A stretch of DNA of 5,100 nt from Pedosphaera sp. (GTDB taxonomy: Bacteria > Verrucomicrobiota > Verrucomicrobiae > Limisphaerales > Pedosphaeraceae): contig JAQGPB010000368.1 of the NCBI GenBank assembly GCA_028293265.1, forward strand, positions 1-5,100, written 5' to 3'. How positions within the stretch are numbered: position 1 is the stretch's first letter; each line of letters opens with the position of its first letter. Shown here piece after piece: positions 1 to 5,100 of this stretch. A model generated the notes under the pieces. That model worked only from the letters and a program-made list of their open reading frames with translations. It ran no database searches and was not told the origin of the DNA. The position numbers and the translations under genes were made by a program.

Positions 1-92
1 GCCAGCACGCTGGTGGCGTTGGTCAAAATGGCGGGCGCGGCGATGAACGTGAGCACCGCGAACGGATTGTTTGTGAGGAGATTGGTTCCCAT
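1..92 (-). CDS. DUF2721-like membrane protein, N-terminal part only
   Basis: The start codon is at 92-90 and the frame stays open to the left edge, giving 30 complete codons. The peptide begins MGTNLLTNNPFAVLTF and continues with a run containing APAILTNATSVL. That hydrophobic stretch, with Ala-Pro and Leu-Thr-Asn-Ala, matches what I recall of the first transmembrane helix of the DUF2721 family (small inner-membrane proteins of unknown function, where a SNRxxRxxDR-type segment normally follows). The follow-on segment lies outside the window, so the family call rests on about 20 residues. There is no Shine-Dalgarno sequence before the ATG. A perfect TATAAT stands only eight bases upstream, so the message may be leaderless. 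The gene is on the same strand as the carB group but is separated from its last gene by 222 bases with its own promoter-like box, so it is probably a separate unit. Confidence 0.6.
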   Translation of the reverse strand, partial: MGTNLLTNNPFAVLTFIAAPAILTNATSVL

Positions 93-100
93 GGATTTTG

Positions 101-106
101 ATTATA
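101..106 (-). promoter_or_regulatory. TATAAT -10 box for the DUF2721-like gene
   Basis: Read on the minus strand, 106-101 is a perfect TATAAT consensus hexamer. The start codon lies at 92, so transcription starting about seven bases after the box would begin at or next to the ATG. I see no convincing -35 hexamer at 16-18 bases; the nearest TTGACC (151-146) is about 39 bases away. This is a promoter candidate only, and the leaderless reading is inference. Confidence 0.35.
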
Positions 107-210
107 ATTCAAACCATACGCTAATTACGGCGAATTGTGCGAATCGGTCAACTACTATGATGGCAGCGAAGACAATCTTGAAATCACAGGTTGTGAGTTC
201 AAGTTTTCTG

Positions 211-315
211 CCACCCTTTCAGGGTGGTGGTGGTGGGTTGGAGCCGGTTTCTGGGGGTATCGGTGGACCTCAACCCCCGGCTAATTTCTGGCAACCCTCC
301 AGGTTGCTCTTTTTT
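211..315 (+). repeat. Structured hairpin element, repeat-like
   Basis: This is a compact block of palindromes in the gap between two minus-strand genes. First comes a perfect 7-bp stem with a 3-base loop (CCACCCT 211-217, AGGGTGG 221-227), then a GGTGG-rich spacer. GGGTTG at 235-240 can pair with CAACCC at either 271-276 or 292-297. AGCCGG at 242-247 can pair with CCGGCT at 277-282. The block ends with GCAACC 291-296 / GGTTGC 302-307 followed by six T. The first hairpin and the glycine-coding G-run recall dispersed repeats I associate with verrucomicrobial genomes, which is memory and not a search. No transposase is present, so if mobile it would be a non-autonomous REP/MITE-like unit. An independent small RNA is the alternative. 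The right end overlaps the stop codon of the 56-residue gene. Confidence 0.55.
291..315 (+). terminator. Rho-independent terminator shape, plus strand
   Basis: A 6-bp stem, GCAACC (291-296) with GGTTGC (302-307), has a 5-base loop CTCCA and is followed by TCTTTTTT (308-315). This is the classical intrinsic-terminator arrangement for plus-strand transcription. No convincing plus-strand gene lies upstream in the window, so it either ends an RNA made from the repeat element or is simply part of that element. It has no U-tract for the minus-strand operon that ends here. Confidence 0.5.
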
Positions 316-485
316 CAGCAGGTAACAGTCCGATGTTTCGAGGGAAGGAAAATTTTCGCGCCGAGCTTTTTTTGTTTCCGCTGGTAATGAGCGACCTGTT
401 TCTTGGGGTCGAAAGCAAATTTCCTGGTGATCTGACGGCGGATGGCCCAGATTTCCTCAAGCGGTTCATCCCGTTTCGTTTTCAT
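315..485 (-). CDS. Small protein of the DUF4160-linked module, 56 aa
   Basis: The protein begins MKTKRDEPLEEIWAIRRQI and is highly charged and mostly helical. The order of features is an acidic PLEEIWAIRRQI helix, then FAFDPKKQVAHYQRKQKK (about residues 23-40), then a basic tail. This matches a common type of short bacterial protein I recall, with an EEIxAIRxxI...FxxDPxxxxxYxxxxQ pattern, often found near toxin-antitoxin-like genes. I know of no assigned function. The ATG at 485 is chosen because a longer reading from 608 would overlap the upstream gene by more than 90 bases, and the extra residues look non-coding. GGGG lies a few bases upstream as a weak ribosome site. It starts 29 bases after the previous gene ends, so it is likely the last gene of the carB-led unit. 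The stop codon abuts the structured repeat element. Confidence 0.65.
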   Translation of the reverse strand: MKTKRDEPLEEIWAIRRQITRKFAFDPKKQVAHYQRKQKKLGAKIFLPSKHRTVTC

Positions 486-514
486 CGTTTCGCCCCGGCA
501 ATGGCTGCGGATCT

Positions 515-811
515 TCACTTTTTGGGCGGCAGTTCGCGGATGAAGGACCAGGAAACTTCGGCGGTCTGGCCGTTGTTGTAATGAACGAAGAAGCCAGCGT
601 GGCAGCAATCCTCAATTTCCAAATGGTCAAACTTGGCTTTGGGCGCAATCTTATTGGCCTTGCGAATTGTGTTATGCGGTTCGAGGATGCACAGGCCGTC
701 CTCAAACTCCACGTCAAAGGCGTCTTCCCAACTCAGGTACCGGACATTCTTGACTTTTGAGAATCTGGCCGTGCCAAATGGCGCTTTGGCATTTTTTGCT
801 GTCGTTTTCAT
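515..811 (-). CDS. DUF4160-partner protein, possibly DUF2442-like, 98 aa
   Basis: The protein is soluble, with no signal peptide or membrane segment. A basic amino terminus (residues 1-20) leads to VKNVRYLSWEDAFDVEFEDG (20-39). That resembles the opening beta-hairpin of DUF2442 proteins (V..v..l..y.l.v.F.dG). A second strand-rich part contains GFFVHYNNGQTAEVSWSFIREL (about 73-94). The second half does not fit DUF2442 well, so the family is uncertain. The DUF2442 and DUF4160 families are often neighbours, which supports a partner role. The start ATG at 811 overlaps the TGA of the upstream gene by the four bases ATGA. It has a good Shine-Dalgarno sequence, AAGGG, five bases before it. Translational coupling to the DUF4160-like gene is therefore likely. 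GC of 541-780 is about 50% by my count, against about 62% in carB. Confidence is high that it codes and low on function. Confidence 0.75.
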   Translation of the reverse strand: MKTTAKNAKAPFGTARFSKVKNVRYLSWEDAFDVEFEDGLCILEPHNTIRKANKIAPKAKFDHLEIEDCCHAGFFVHYNNGQTAEVSWSFIRELPPKK

Positions 812-1008
812 AGTCGCCCTTCGGCTTGCAGATCGCGTATCAACTGAATGACTTTATTATCAATTTTAGGAATGTCCATCGGTTGCAGCATTTCGAGATT
901 TACACGCGAGATGAGTTTGCAATTCTTGTCGAACACATGCACATAGCGGGGACCGTGATCTCCAATCCACCACAAGAATATGTAACCGCCGCGTCGAATT
1001 TTCCCCAT
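808..1008 (-). CDS. DUF4160-like small protein, 66 aa
   Basis: The sequence GYIFLWWIGDHGPRYVHVF carries the D17-H18-x-P20-x3-H24 arrangement typical of the DUF4160 family (usually written DHxPPHxH). It is followed by a strand ending in RVNLEML and a carboxy-terminal helix (KVIQLIRDLQAEG). DUF4160 proteins are small, usually 70-100 residues. They are often encoded beside DUF2442 proteins and are suspected of belonging to toxin-antitoxin-like pairs, without an established activity. This one is at the short end. The ATG at 1008 lies four bases after the carB stop codon (1015-1013) and has no strong ribosome site of its own, so translation probably depends on ribosomes ending at carB. Its own stop overlaps the start of the next gene (ATGA). 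GC is about 44% over 841-1020, well below carB, which suggests a separate origin. Confidence 0.75.
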   Translation of the reverse strand: MGKIRRGGYIFLWWIGDHGPRYVHVFDKNCKLISRVNLEMLQPMDIPKIDNKVIQLIRDLQAEGRL

Positions 1009-1012
1009 AATC

Positions 1013-2518
1013 TCATTTTGCCGTCCCCGCCAGTTCCTCCTCGAAATCCACGATCTCTTTGATCTGCGTCAGGAACCACCGATCAATTTTCGTGAGGTCG
1101 AAAATCTCGTCAATGCTGAAGCCGGCGCGCATGGCGTGGCGGATGAAGAAGATGCGCTCGGCGTTGGGGGTGCTGAGCTTGCGGGTGATGACTTCGCGGG
1201 GGAGGATGTCGCGGTCGCCATAGACGTCATTGCCGATGCGCCAGGGTTTGCCGTCGCCGCCGAGGCCGCTGCGGCCGATTTCGAGCGAGCGCAGGCATTT
1301 CTGGAGCGATTCCTTGAAGGTGCGCCCGATGGCCATGGCTTCGCCGACGGATTTCATCTGGGTGTTGAGCGTGGGGTCGGCCTGGGGGAATTTCTCGAAG
1401 GTGAAGCGGGGAATCTTGGTGACGACGTAATCAATGGTCGGCTCGAAGCTGGCGGGGGTTTCGCGGGTGATGTCGTTTTTGATTTCGTCAAGGAGGTAAC
1501 CAACGGCGAGCTTGGCGGCAATCTTGGCGATGGGAAAACCGGTGGCCTTGGACGCGAGCGCGGACGAACGTGAGACGCGCGGGTTCATCTCGATGATGAC
1601 CATGCGGCCATTGTCGGGGTTGACGCCGAACTGGATGTTGGAGCCGCCGGTCTCGACGCCGATTTCGCGGATGACGGCGAAGGAGGCGTCGCGCATGATC
1701 TGGTATTCCTTGTCGGTGAGCGTCTGGATGGGGGCGACGGTGATGGAATCGCCGGTGTGAACGCCCATGGGGTCGAAATTTTCGATGGAGCAGATGATGA
1801 CGCAATTGTTGGCGCGGTCGCGCATGACTTCCATCTCGTATTCCTTCCAGCCGAGCAGGGATTCCTCGACGAGAATTTCCGAGACGGGCGAAAGCTCGAT
1901 GCCGCGCTTGGCGATTTCGTCGAACTCATCGCGATTATAGGCGATGCCGCCGCCGGTGCCGCCGAGGGTGTAAGCCGGGCGGATGATCAGGGGCATGCGG
2001 CCGATTTTTTCGGCCACGGCGCGGGCTTCTTCCACGTTGTGCGCGGTGCCGCTGATGGGGACATCGAGGCCGATCTGGATCATCAGGTCCTTGAAAATCT
2101 GGCGGTCTTCGCCGCGTTCGATGGCGCGGGCGTTGGCGCCGATCATTTCGACGCCGTATTTTTCAAGCGTGCCGCGGCGGTTGAGGGCCATGGCGGTGTT
2201 CAAGGCCGTCTGGCCGCCGAGCGTGGGGAGGAGGACGAGTTTGCCCTTGGCGCCCATGCGCTTCATTTCTTCGACTTCGCGCGCGATGATTTTTTCGACG
2301 CATTCCGGGGTGATTGGCTCGATGTAGGTGCGCTCGGCGAACTCCGGGTCGGTCATGATGGTGGCGGGGTTCGAGTTGACGAGGACGACGCGGTAGCCTT
2401 CCTCGCGCAGGGCTTTGCAGGCCTGCGTGCCCGAATAATCAAACTCACAGGCCTGGCCAATGATGATCGGCCCGGCGCCAATGATGAGAACAGAATGAAT
2501 GTCAGTGCGTTTCGGCAT
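1013..2518 (-). CDS. carB: Carbamoyl-phosphate synthase large chain, N-terminal half (CarB1 type), 501 aa
   Basis: CarB uses glutamine-derived ammonia, bicarbonate and two ATP to make carbamoyl phosphate for pyrimidine and arginine synthesis in the cytoplasm. The protein opens [22 protein letters not shown], nearly identical to the start of E. coli CarB, which fixes the ATG at 2518. Visible parts are the pre-ATP-grasp domain (1-130) and the carboxyphosphate ATP-grasp domain (about 130-410). The latter has R139, R180, GGTGGG 186-191, E219, H254, Q296, E310 and N312 at the positions of E. coli R129, R169, the glycine loop, E215, H243, Q285, E299 and N301. The first part of the oligomerisation domain follows, ending [24 protein letters not shown]. 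Full-length CarB has about 1070 residues; the carbamate ATP-grasp domain and the allosteric domain are absent here. The cut resembles the natural two-gene arrangement of Methanocaldococcus and Aquifex. No frameshift is visible and codon use is regular. There is no canonical ribosome site. Confidence 0.95.
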   Translation of the reverse strand: MPKRTDIHSVLIIGAGPIIIGQACEFDYSGTQACKALREEGYRVVLVNSNPATIMTDPEFAERTYIEPITPECVEKIIAREVEEMKRMGAKGKLVLLPTLGGQTALNTAMALNRRGTLEKYGVEMIGANARAIERGEDRQIFKDLMIQIGLDVPISGTAHNVEEARAVAEKIGRMPLIIRPAYTLGGTGGGIAYNRDEFDEIAKRGIELSPVSEILVEESLLGWKEYEMEVMRDRANNCVIICSIENFDPMGVHTGDSITVAPIQTLTDKEYQIMRDASFAVIREIGVETGGSNIQFGVNPDNGRMVIIEMNPRVSRSSALASKATGFPIAKIAAKLAVGYLLDEIKNDITRETPASFEPTIDYVVTKIPRFTFEKFPQADPTLNTQMKSVGEAMAIGRTFKESLQKCLRSLEIGRSGLGGDGKPWRIGNDVYGDRDILPREVITRKLSTPNAERIFFIRHAMRAGFSIDEIFDLTKIDRWFLTQIKEIVDFEEELAGTAK

Positions 2519-2634
2519 AAAGCGGGATGAATTAAAGCGATTCCGGGGCGATTGTCATGGTTTAAATTTCCGGCAACGAGCGCAAGGGCGCCGGTGGGAG
2601 GAGTATCGGCGGCAAAGAGCCAATTTTTTTGTGC

Positions 2635-2654
2635 AATAGGTTAAACACCCTATT
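2635..2654. promoter_or_regulatory. Imperfect palindrome in the divergent intergenic region
   Basis: AATAGG (2635-2640) and CCTATT (2649-2654) form a perfect 6-bp inverted repeat around eight bases. The 216-base gap 2519-2734 separates carB (left) from the lipoprotein gene (right), so a dimeric regulator binding here could act on either. The second arm touches the candidate -35 box of the rightward promoter. This is an operator candidate by position and symmetry only. The rest of the gap shows a short CCGGC/GCCGG repeat (2570-2574/2590-2594) and a twice-occurring TTCCGGGGC (2541-2549, 2667-2675), and nothing else I can name. Confidence 0.3.
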
Positions 2655-2682
2655 TCGCAACGGGGTTTCCGGGGCATATTAC
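2654..2682 (+). promoter_or_regulatory. Weak sigma-70-like promoter candidate for the lipoprotein gene
   Basis: TTCGCA (2654-2659) and TATTAC (2677-2682) each match four of six consensus bases, with a 17-base spacer. A start near 2689 would give a leader of about 45 bases before the ATG at 2735. The leader contains an AG-rich stretch (AAAGAAAGAGAAAGAA, 2708-2723) that may serve as a poor ribosome site. Matches of this quality occur often by chance. Confidence 0.25.
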
Positions 2683-2734
2683 TGTCGCTTTTGAACACGA
2701 CCAACATAAAAGAAAGAGAAAGAACTGAGCAGAT

Positions 2735-3178
2735 ATGAATTATAAAAAATCATTCGCGCTGACCACGTGTTTGGTTTCGCTTCCAATGCTGACCGGATGC
2801 CCGGGCGGCAGCAGTTCCAACAATAATCCTCCTGCTAACAATGGCAGCGCGCCAGGATCGTTGGCGGGAAGAACCATCAATGTATCCGTGAACGGCGGCT
2901 CACTGCCGTTTTCAAGCACGGGCACCTATGTTTTCACACCGGCGGGCAACGGGACTTCAGGAACCTACCAGTTGGAGGGCACCGGGGGTGTGCAGAGCAA
3001 CATCGGCAGTTACAATTACTCGACCACGGGCGCGAGCACGGCGAGCCTCGTGGAAACCGAACAGTCCGGGACGATTGTGAACAATACGCTTGTTTTTCAA
3101 ACAGCCACGTCCGGCACCATCTCCAGCAGCAGCCCCAACGCGGGAGGGAATGAAACGGGAACGTTTACGATCAATTGA
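2735..3178 (+). CDS. Small secreted lipoprotein, Ser/Thr/Gly-rich, 147 aa
   Basis: A basic start (MNYKKS) and a hydrophobic segment lead to the lipobox L19-T20-G21-C22, so signal peptidase II cleavage before Cys22 and lipid anchoring are predicted. A low-complexity linker rich in Ser, Asn and Pro (about 23-40) follows. The remainder is one small beta-rich domain beginning SLAGRTINVSV, with regularly spaced G-T-Y/G-S-Y turns (GTYVFT, GTYQLE, GSYNYS) and a closing GTFTIN. Many secreted proteins that I recall from Verrucomicrobiota carry similar domains with a TYxYxxTGxxTAxL pattern, seen here as SYNYSTTGASTASL (about residues 92-105). Function is unknown. The downstream gap to the efflux gene is 86 bases on the same strand, so co-transcription is possible but unproven. 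No cysteines or catalytic motif are seen in the mature part. Confidence 0.85.
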   Translation: MNYKKSFALTTCLVSLPMLTGCPGGSSSNNNPPANNGSAPGSLAGRTINVSVNGGSLPFSSTGTYVFTPAGNGTSGTYQLEGTGGVQSNIGSYNYSTTGASTASLVETEQSGTIVNNTLVFQTATSGTISSSSPNAGGNETGTFTIN

Positions 3179-3226
3179 AGCGCGGGCGGCTTGGATGGTT
3201 TGTCAGTTGAGCAAGCAAGTTAAAGC

Positions 3227-3255
3227 GCCCTTCACCCAAGCTGGGATGAAAGGGC
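3227..3255 (+). promoter_or_regulatory. Hairpin just before the efflux gene start
   Basis: GCCCTTCACCCA (3227-3238) pairs with TGGGATGAAAGGGC (3242-3255) as 12 base pairs with two single-base bulges and a 3-base loop. The 3' arm contains AGGG (3251-3254), the best ribosome site for the GTG start at 3265 (10-base spacing). Folding would hide that site, so the stem could limit translation. No run of T follows on either strand, so it is not a classical terminator. Confidence 0.35.
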
Positions 3256-3264
3256 AAAGCGTCA

Positions 3265-4593
3265 GTGTCATCAATTCAGATTCAGAATGTGTCACGCAAA
3301 CCATCATTACAATTCATACGCCGGTTTAACTGGCTGTTGTTGCTCTTCCTAACGGGTTGTCTTTCTCCGCAACAAAAGTTGGCGCGGGAAATTCCCGGCT
3401 TGCGAACCAAATGGCAGACGGATGTTGCGCATCAATCCGCGCTGCCTGAAAGGCTTGTAAGCTGGCCGGAAGCACTCGCCTTGCTGCAGGCGGACAACCT
3501 CAAGCTGCGCGCGGCCCGCGCGGACATCACCAACAGCACGGAACTGGCGCGGCAGGTTTATCGCGATTTGATTCCCACCCTCAATCTGCGTTCCGGTGTC
3601 TCGAAGAGCCTGAAAAACCTCCCCGCCACCTCAATTGATGACGTGACGTTCAATGTGGACAGCTTTTTCAACATTCCGGGCGTCATGAATTTTAACACCC
3701 GCCTTTTTGCCGGACGTCTCTCGGTGATCCGGTCCAAAACCGCCTATCAGTTGATGGAACGGGAACAGACCATTGAGCTTTACAAACTCTTTTTGGAAGC
3801 GCGCGAAAATGAGGAATTGGCCGCCGAACTGGAAACCGAACGGCGTCTGGGAGAAGCGGTGAGAAAGGCGGACGAGATTTCAGGCCAGGTTTTGCTCAAA
3901 GATATAGACAACGAGGAGGTGCAAAGGGAGAAAGCGGCCGAGAATTTTCAGACGCGCGTGGGGGATCTGCTGGCGGACCGGGGCTTCCGCTGGGTCCTCA
4001 CCACCAATGGATTGCCAGAATTCAATTACACGACGAGGCCCTTGCATCTGGAAGACACCAACAACGTGGCGCAGTTGCAGATGAAACTTGTGGCGCTGGA
4101 ACTGGTCGGAGCCTGGGCGCAGATCAACGGCATCAAGCTGCAATACTGGCCGGAGGTGACCATTTTTGTGAGCGGCCCTTCGGCCTTTCAGTTTAACAAC
4201 GGGCGGGCGCAGTTCTGGTCATCCGCCGATATCGTGGGGACGGCGGACTTTTTTTGGTCCATTGATACGCGGGGATACGTCAGCCAGCAATTGCGTTTGA
4301 CGCGGCGCGCGCAGGATTTGGAGAAGACGCAATTGCAGCAGGATTCGCTGGCGTTGATTGACCGGCTGCTCGCGGCCCGGCGGCTGGAAGGTTCCCTGAG
4401 CGAGCAGGCCGCCCAGCTCGACCGGCTGTTCTCGTTTTTGGAAAAAATTCCGCCCGACACGGATGTGGCTTCCATTTTGCAACGCGCTGAAACAAACCGG
4501 ACGCTGCATTTTCAGCGGTCGCGATTGCGCCGGGACCTGGCGGAGCTGAACACGGTGTTTTGGTTTGTGGATGAGACGAAATGGTCTGGATAA
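3265..4593 (+). CDS. TolC-like outer-membrane efflux lipoprotein, 442 aa
   Basis: Outer-membrane factors of this family form trimeric channels across the outer membrane and periplasm for tripartite pumps or type I secretion. The start used is GTG at 3265. A GTG at 3289 would also retain the signal peptide but has no ribosome site. A basic region (K12, R19, R20) and hydrophobic WLLLLF lead to the lipobox L29-T30-G31-C32, as in OprM-type lipidated members. The body shows the family's two-fold repeat. The first repeat is a helix from WPEALALLQADNLKLRAARA (67-86) running to IPTLNLRSG (103-111), a strand region, then a long helix of about 158-235. The second is a helix of about 266-292, YWPEVTIFVSG (294-304), strand FFWSIDTRG (329-337), then a long coiled helix of about 340-392. 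Length is normal for the family. It lies five bases before the adaptor gene, forming an export operon. The transported substrate cannot be inferred. Confidence 0.85.
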   Translation: MSSIQIQNVSRKPSLQFIRRFNWLLLLFLTGCLSPQQKLAREIPGLRTKWQTDVAHQSALPERLVSWPEALALLQADNLKLRAARADITNSTELARQVYRDLIPTLNLRSGVSKSLKNLPATSIDDVTFNVDSFFNIPGVMNFNTRLFAGRLSVIRSKTAYQLMEREQTIELYKLFLEARENEELAAELETERRLGEAVRKADEISGQVLLKDIDNEEVQREKAAENFQTRVGDLLADRGFRWVLTTNGLPEFNYTTRPLHLEDTNNVAQLQMKLVALELVGAWAQINGIKLQYWPEVTIFVSGPSAFQFNNGRAQFWSSADIVGTADFFWSIDTRGYVSQQLRLTRRAQDLEKTQLQQDSLALIDRLLAARRLEGSLSEQAAQLDRLFSFLEKIPPDTDVASILQRAETNRTLHFQRSRLRRDLAELNTVFWFVDETKWSG

Positions 4594-4598
4594 AACGA

Positions 4599-5100
4599 AT
4601 GAAAAAGTTTCAACCACGTATGAACTCGGATGACCACGGATTCAGAGGCATTGCATCAAAATTCATCCGTGTCCATCCGTGTCCATCCGTGGTTTTCCAT
4701 TTTCTGATGGTTGCGTTATTCCTCAGCGGCGGTTGTTCGGAGAAACCCGCGACGCCGGAGGCCGCGGCGAAGGTCGCGTGGTCGTGGGAGCCTTATCCGG
4801 CGGTGGAAAAAATGCGGCTGGCCACTTTGTCGTGCCAGATTTTGCCGCGCACCAGCCTTGCCATCAATGCGCCGGTCCCGGGCCAGTTGCGTGTTTATGT
4901 GGACCGGCCGCAAACCAATCTGCCGGCGGGATTTCTTTGGGCGGAATTTGAGCCGAAAGCCTTGGATCTCGAGGCGGCGGAACTGGCCGAAGCGCGAAGC
5001 ACGATTGCCGAGCGCGAGCGGCTTTTCCGCGAGATCGAACTGCCGAAAGAGGAAATAAAACTGGGCCGCGACATTGCAGGCTTGAAAAAGCAAATCACGC
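4599..5100 (+). CDS. HlyD/RND-type membrane-fusion (adaptor) lipoprotein, N-terminal part
   Basis: The frame is open from ATG 4599 to the right edge (167 codons, no stop). Adaptors of this class bridge the inner-membrane pump and the TolC-like channel in the periplasm. After C46 comes a short linker. Then INAPVPGQLRVYVDRPQTNL (89-108) and GFLWAEFEPKALDLEAAEL fit the lipoyl-like half-motif of the family (xAPxxGxLxxxxV...GxLxAxF...LxxE). From about residue 122 a charged helix begins, the alpha-hairpin arm. The lipobox region LFLSGGC has Ser at the -3 place, a weaker fit. The start is uncertain. ATG 4599 lies five bases after the efflux stop and gives a basic n-region. ATG 4707 would leave MVALFLSGGC with no positive charge, and GTG 4689 is another option. 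Residues 8-32 are encoded by a dispersed repeat. The position beside the TolC-like gene supports the assignment. Confidence 0.75.
   Translation, partial: MKKFQPRMNSDDHGFRGIASKFIRVHPCPSVVFHFLMVALFLSGGCSEKPATPEAAAKVAWSWEPYPAVEKMRLATLSCQILPRTSLAINAPVPGQLRVYVDRPQTNLPAGFLWAEFEPKALDLEAAELAEARSTIAERERLFREIELPKEEIKLGRDIAGLKKQIT
4612..4694. repeat. Long imperfect inverted repeat with three 10-bp direct units
   Basis: Arms 4612-4641 and 4665-4694 are inverted copies that match at 25 of 30 positions around a 23-base loop. The right arm holds three tandem 10-base units of the CATCCGTGTC type (4664-4673, 4674-4683, 4684-4693; the last ends GGT). The ATCCGTG / CACGGAT unit resembles a dispersed repeat I have seen in several bacterial phyla including Verrucomicrobiota; this is recollection, not a search. 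Here it lies inside the open frame at the start of the adaptor gene, next to the efflux gene stop. Confidence 0.7.

Noticed and set aside
211..315. Structured element as an IscB/TnpB-type guide RNA or a named riboswitch
   Set aside because: No nuclease gene is adjacent, and I cannot match the stems to a known consensus by eye. Only the general structured-repeat description is supported.
13..387. 124-residue plus-strand open frame with a proline/glycine-rich centre
   Set aside because: It is antisense to two minus-strand genes at its ends, and its middle is a translation of the structured repeat element (PPFQGGGGG), a peptide typical of spurious repeat-derived frames.
315..608. Longer 97-residue reading of the last small gene
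   Set aside because: The extra 41 residues overlap the upstream gene by 94 bases and look non-coding. The internal ATG at 485 begins where the protein-like pattern begins.
1136..1573. 145-residue plus-strand open frame opposite the 3' part of carB
   Set aside because: It is a repetitive Ala/Gly/Glu/Asp shadow of the CarB codon pattern, with no independent support.
1757..2530. 257-residue open frame on the plus strand opposite carB
   Set aside because: It lies wholly antisense to an unmistakable CarB. Its Asp/Ala/Gly/Phe-rich composition is what GC-rich codons of the real gene give when read backwards. There is no recognisable domain.
3227..3255. Hairpin as terminator of the lipoprotein gene
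   Set aside because: There is no T-run after the stem on either strand, and it sits against the next gene's start, so a translational role or chance is more likely.
4664..4693. Three tandem 10-base units as a possible CRISPR or iteron array
   Set aside because: The units are too short and directly abutting, have no spacers, and form one arm of an inverted repeat. There are no cas or replication genes nearby.

Overview
The window looks like a piece of a Gram-negative chromosome, most likely from Verrucomicrobiota (Pedosphaera/Limisphaerales-like). This placement is an inference. It rests on the style of the CarB sequence, on a Ser/Thr/Gly-rich lipoprotein of a kind I associate with that phylum, and on two repeat types that recall repeats I associate with its genomes: a CCACCCTTTCAGGGTGG-centred hairpin element and an ATCCGTGTCC-type repeat. 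No rRNA, tRNA, CRISPR array or transposase gene was seen.

Left part, minus strand, read right to left from 2518. The first gene encodes a 501-residue protein that is clearly the amino-terminal half of carbamoyl-phosphate synthase large subunit (carB). It has the complete first ATP-grasp unit and stops inside the oligomerisation domain. Four bases after its stop begins a run of three small genes: a DUF4160-like protein (808-1008), a partner protein with a possible DUF2442-like fold (515-811, ATGA overlap with the previous gene), and a 56-residue protein (315-485). These are less GC-rich than carB. After them comes a 222-base gap that holds a compact structured repeat element (about 211-315). 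The start of a DUF2721-like membrane protein then runs off the left edge (1-92). The second half of CarB is not in the window.

Centre, 2519-2734: a divergent intergenic region with an imperfect palindrome and a weak candidate promoter for the rightward genes.

Right part, plus strand. A small secreted lipoprotein (2735-3178) is followed by a TolC-like outer-membrane efflux protein that is predicted to be lipidated (3265-4593, GTG start). Five bases later begins a lipoprotein-type periplasmic adaptor of the HlyD/RND membrane-fusion class, which runs off the right edge (4599-5100). The last two genes would form the outer-membrane and periplasmic parts of a tripartite export system, with the inner-membrane pump expected further right. 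A dispersed inverted repeat lies inside the first codons of the adaptor and appears to supply part of its signal peptide.

Most worth a second look: the half-length carB tightly coupled to a DUF4160 module, the structured element at 211-315 with competing stems, and the repeat-derived amino terminus of the adaptor.
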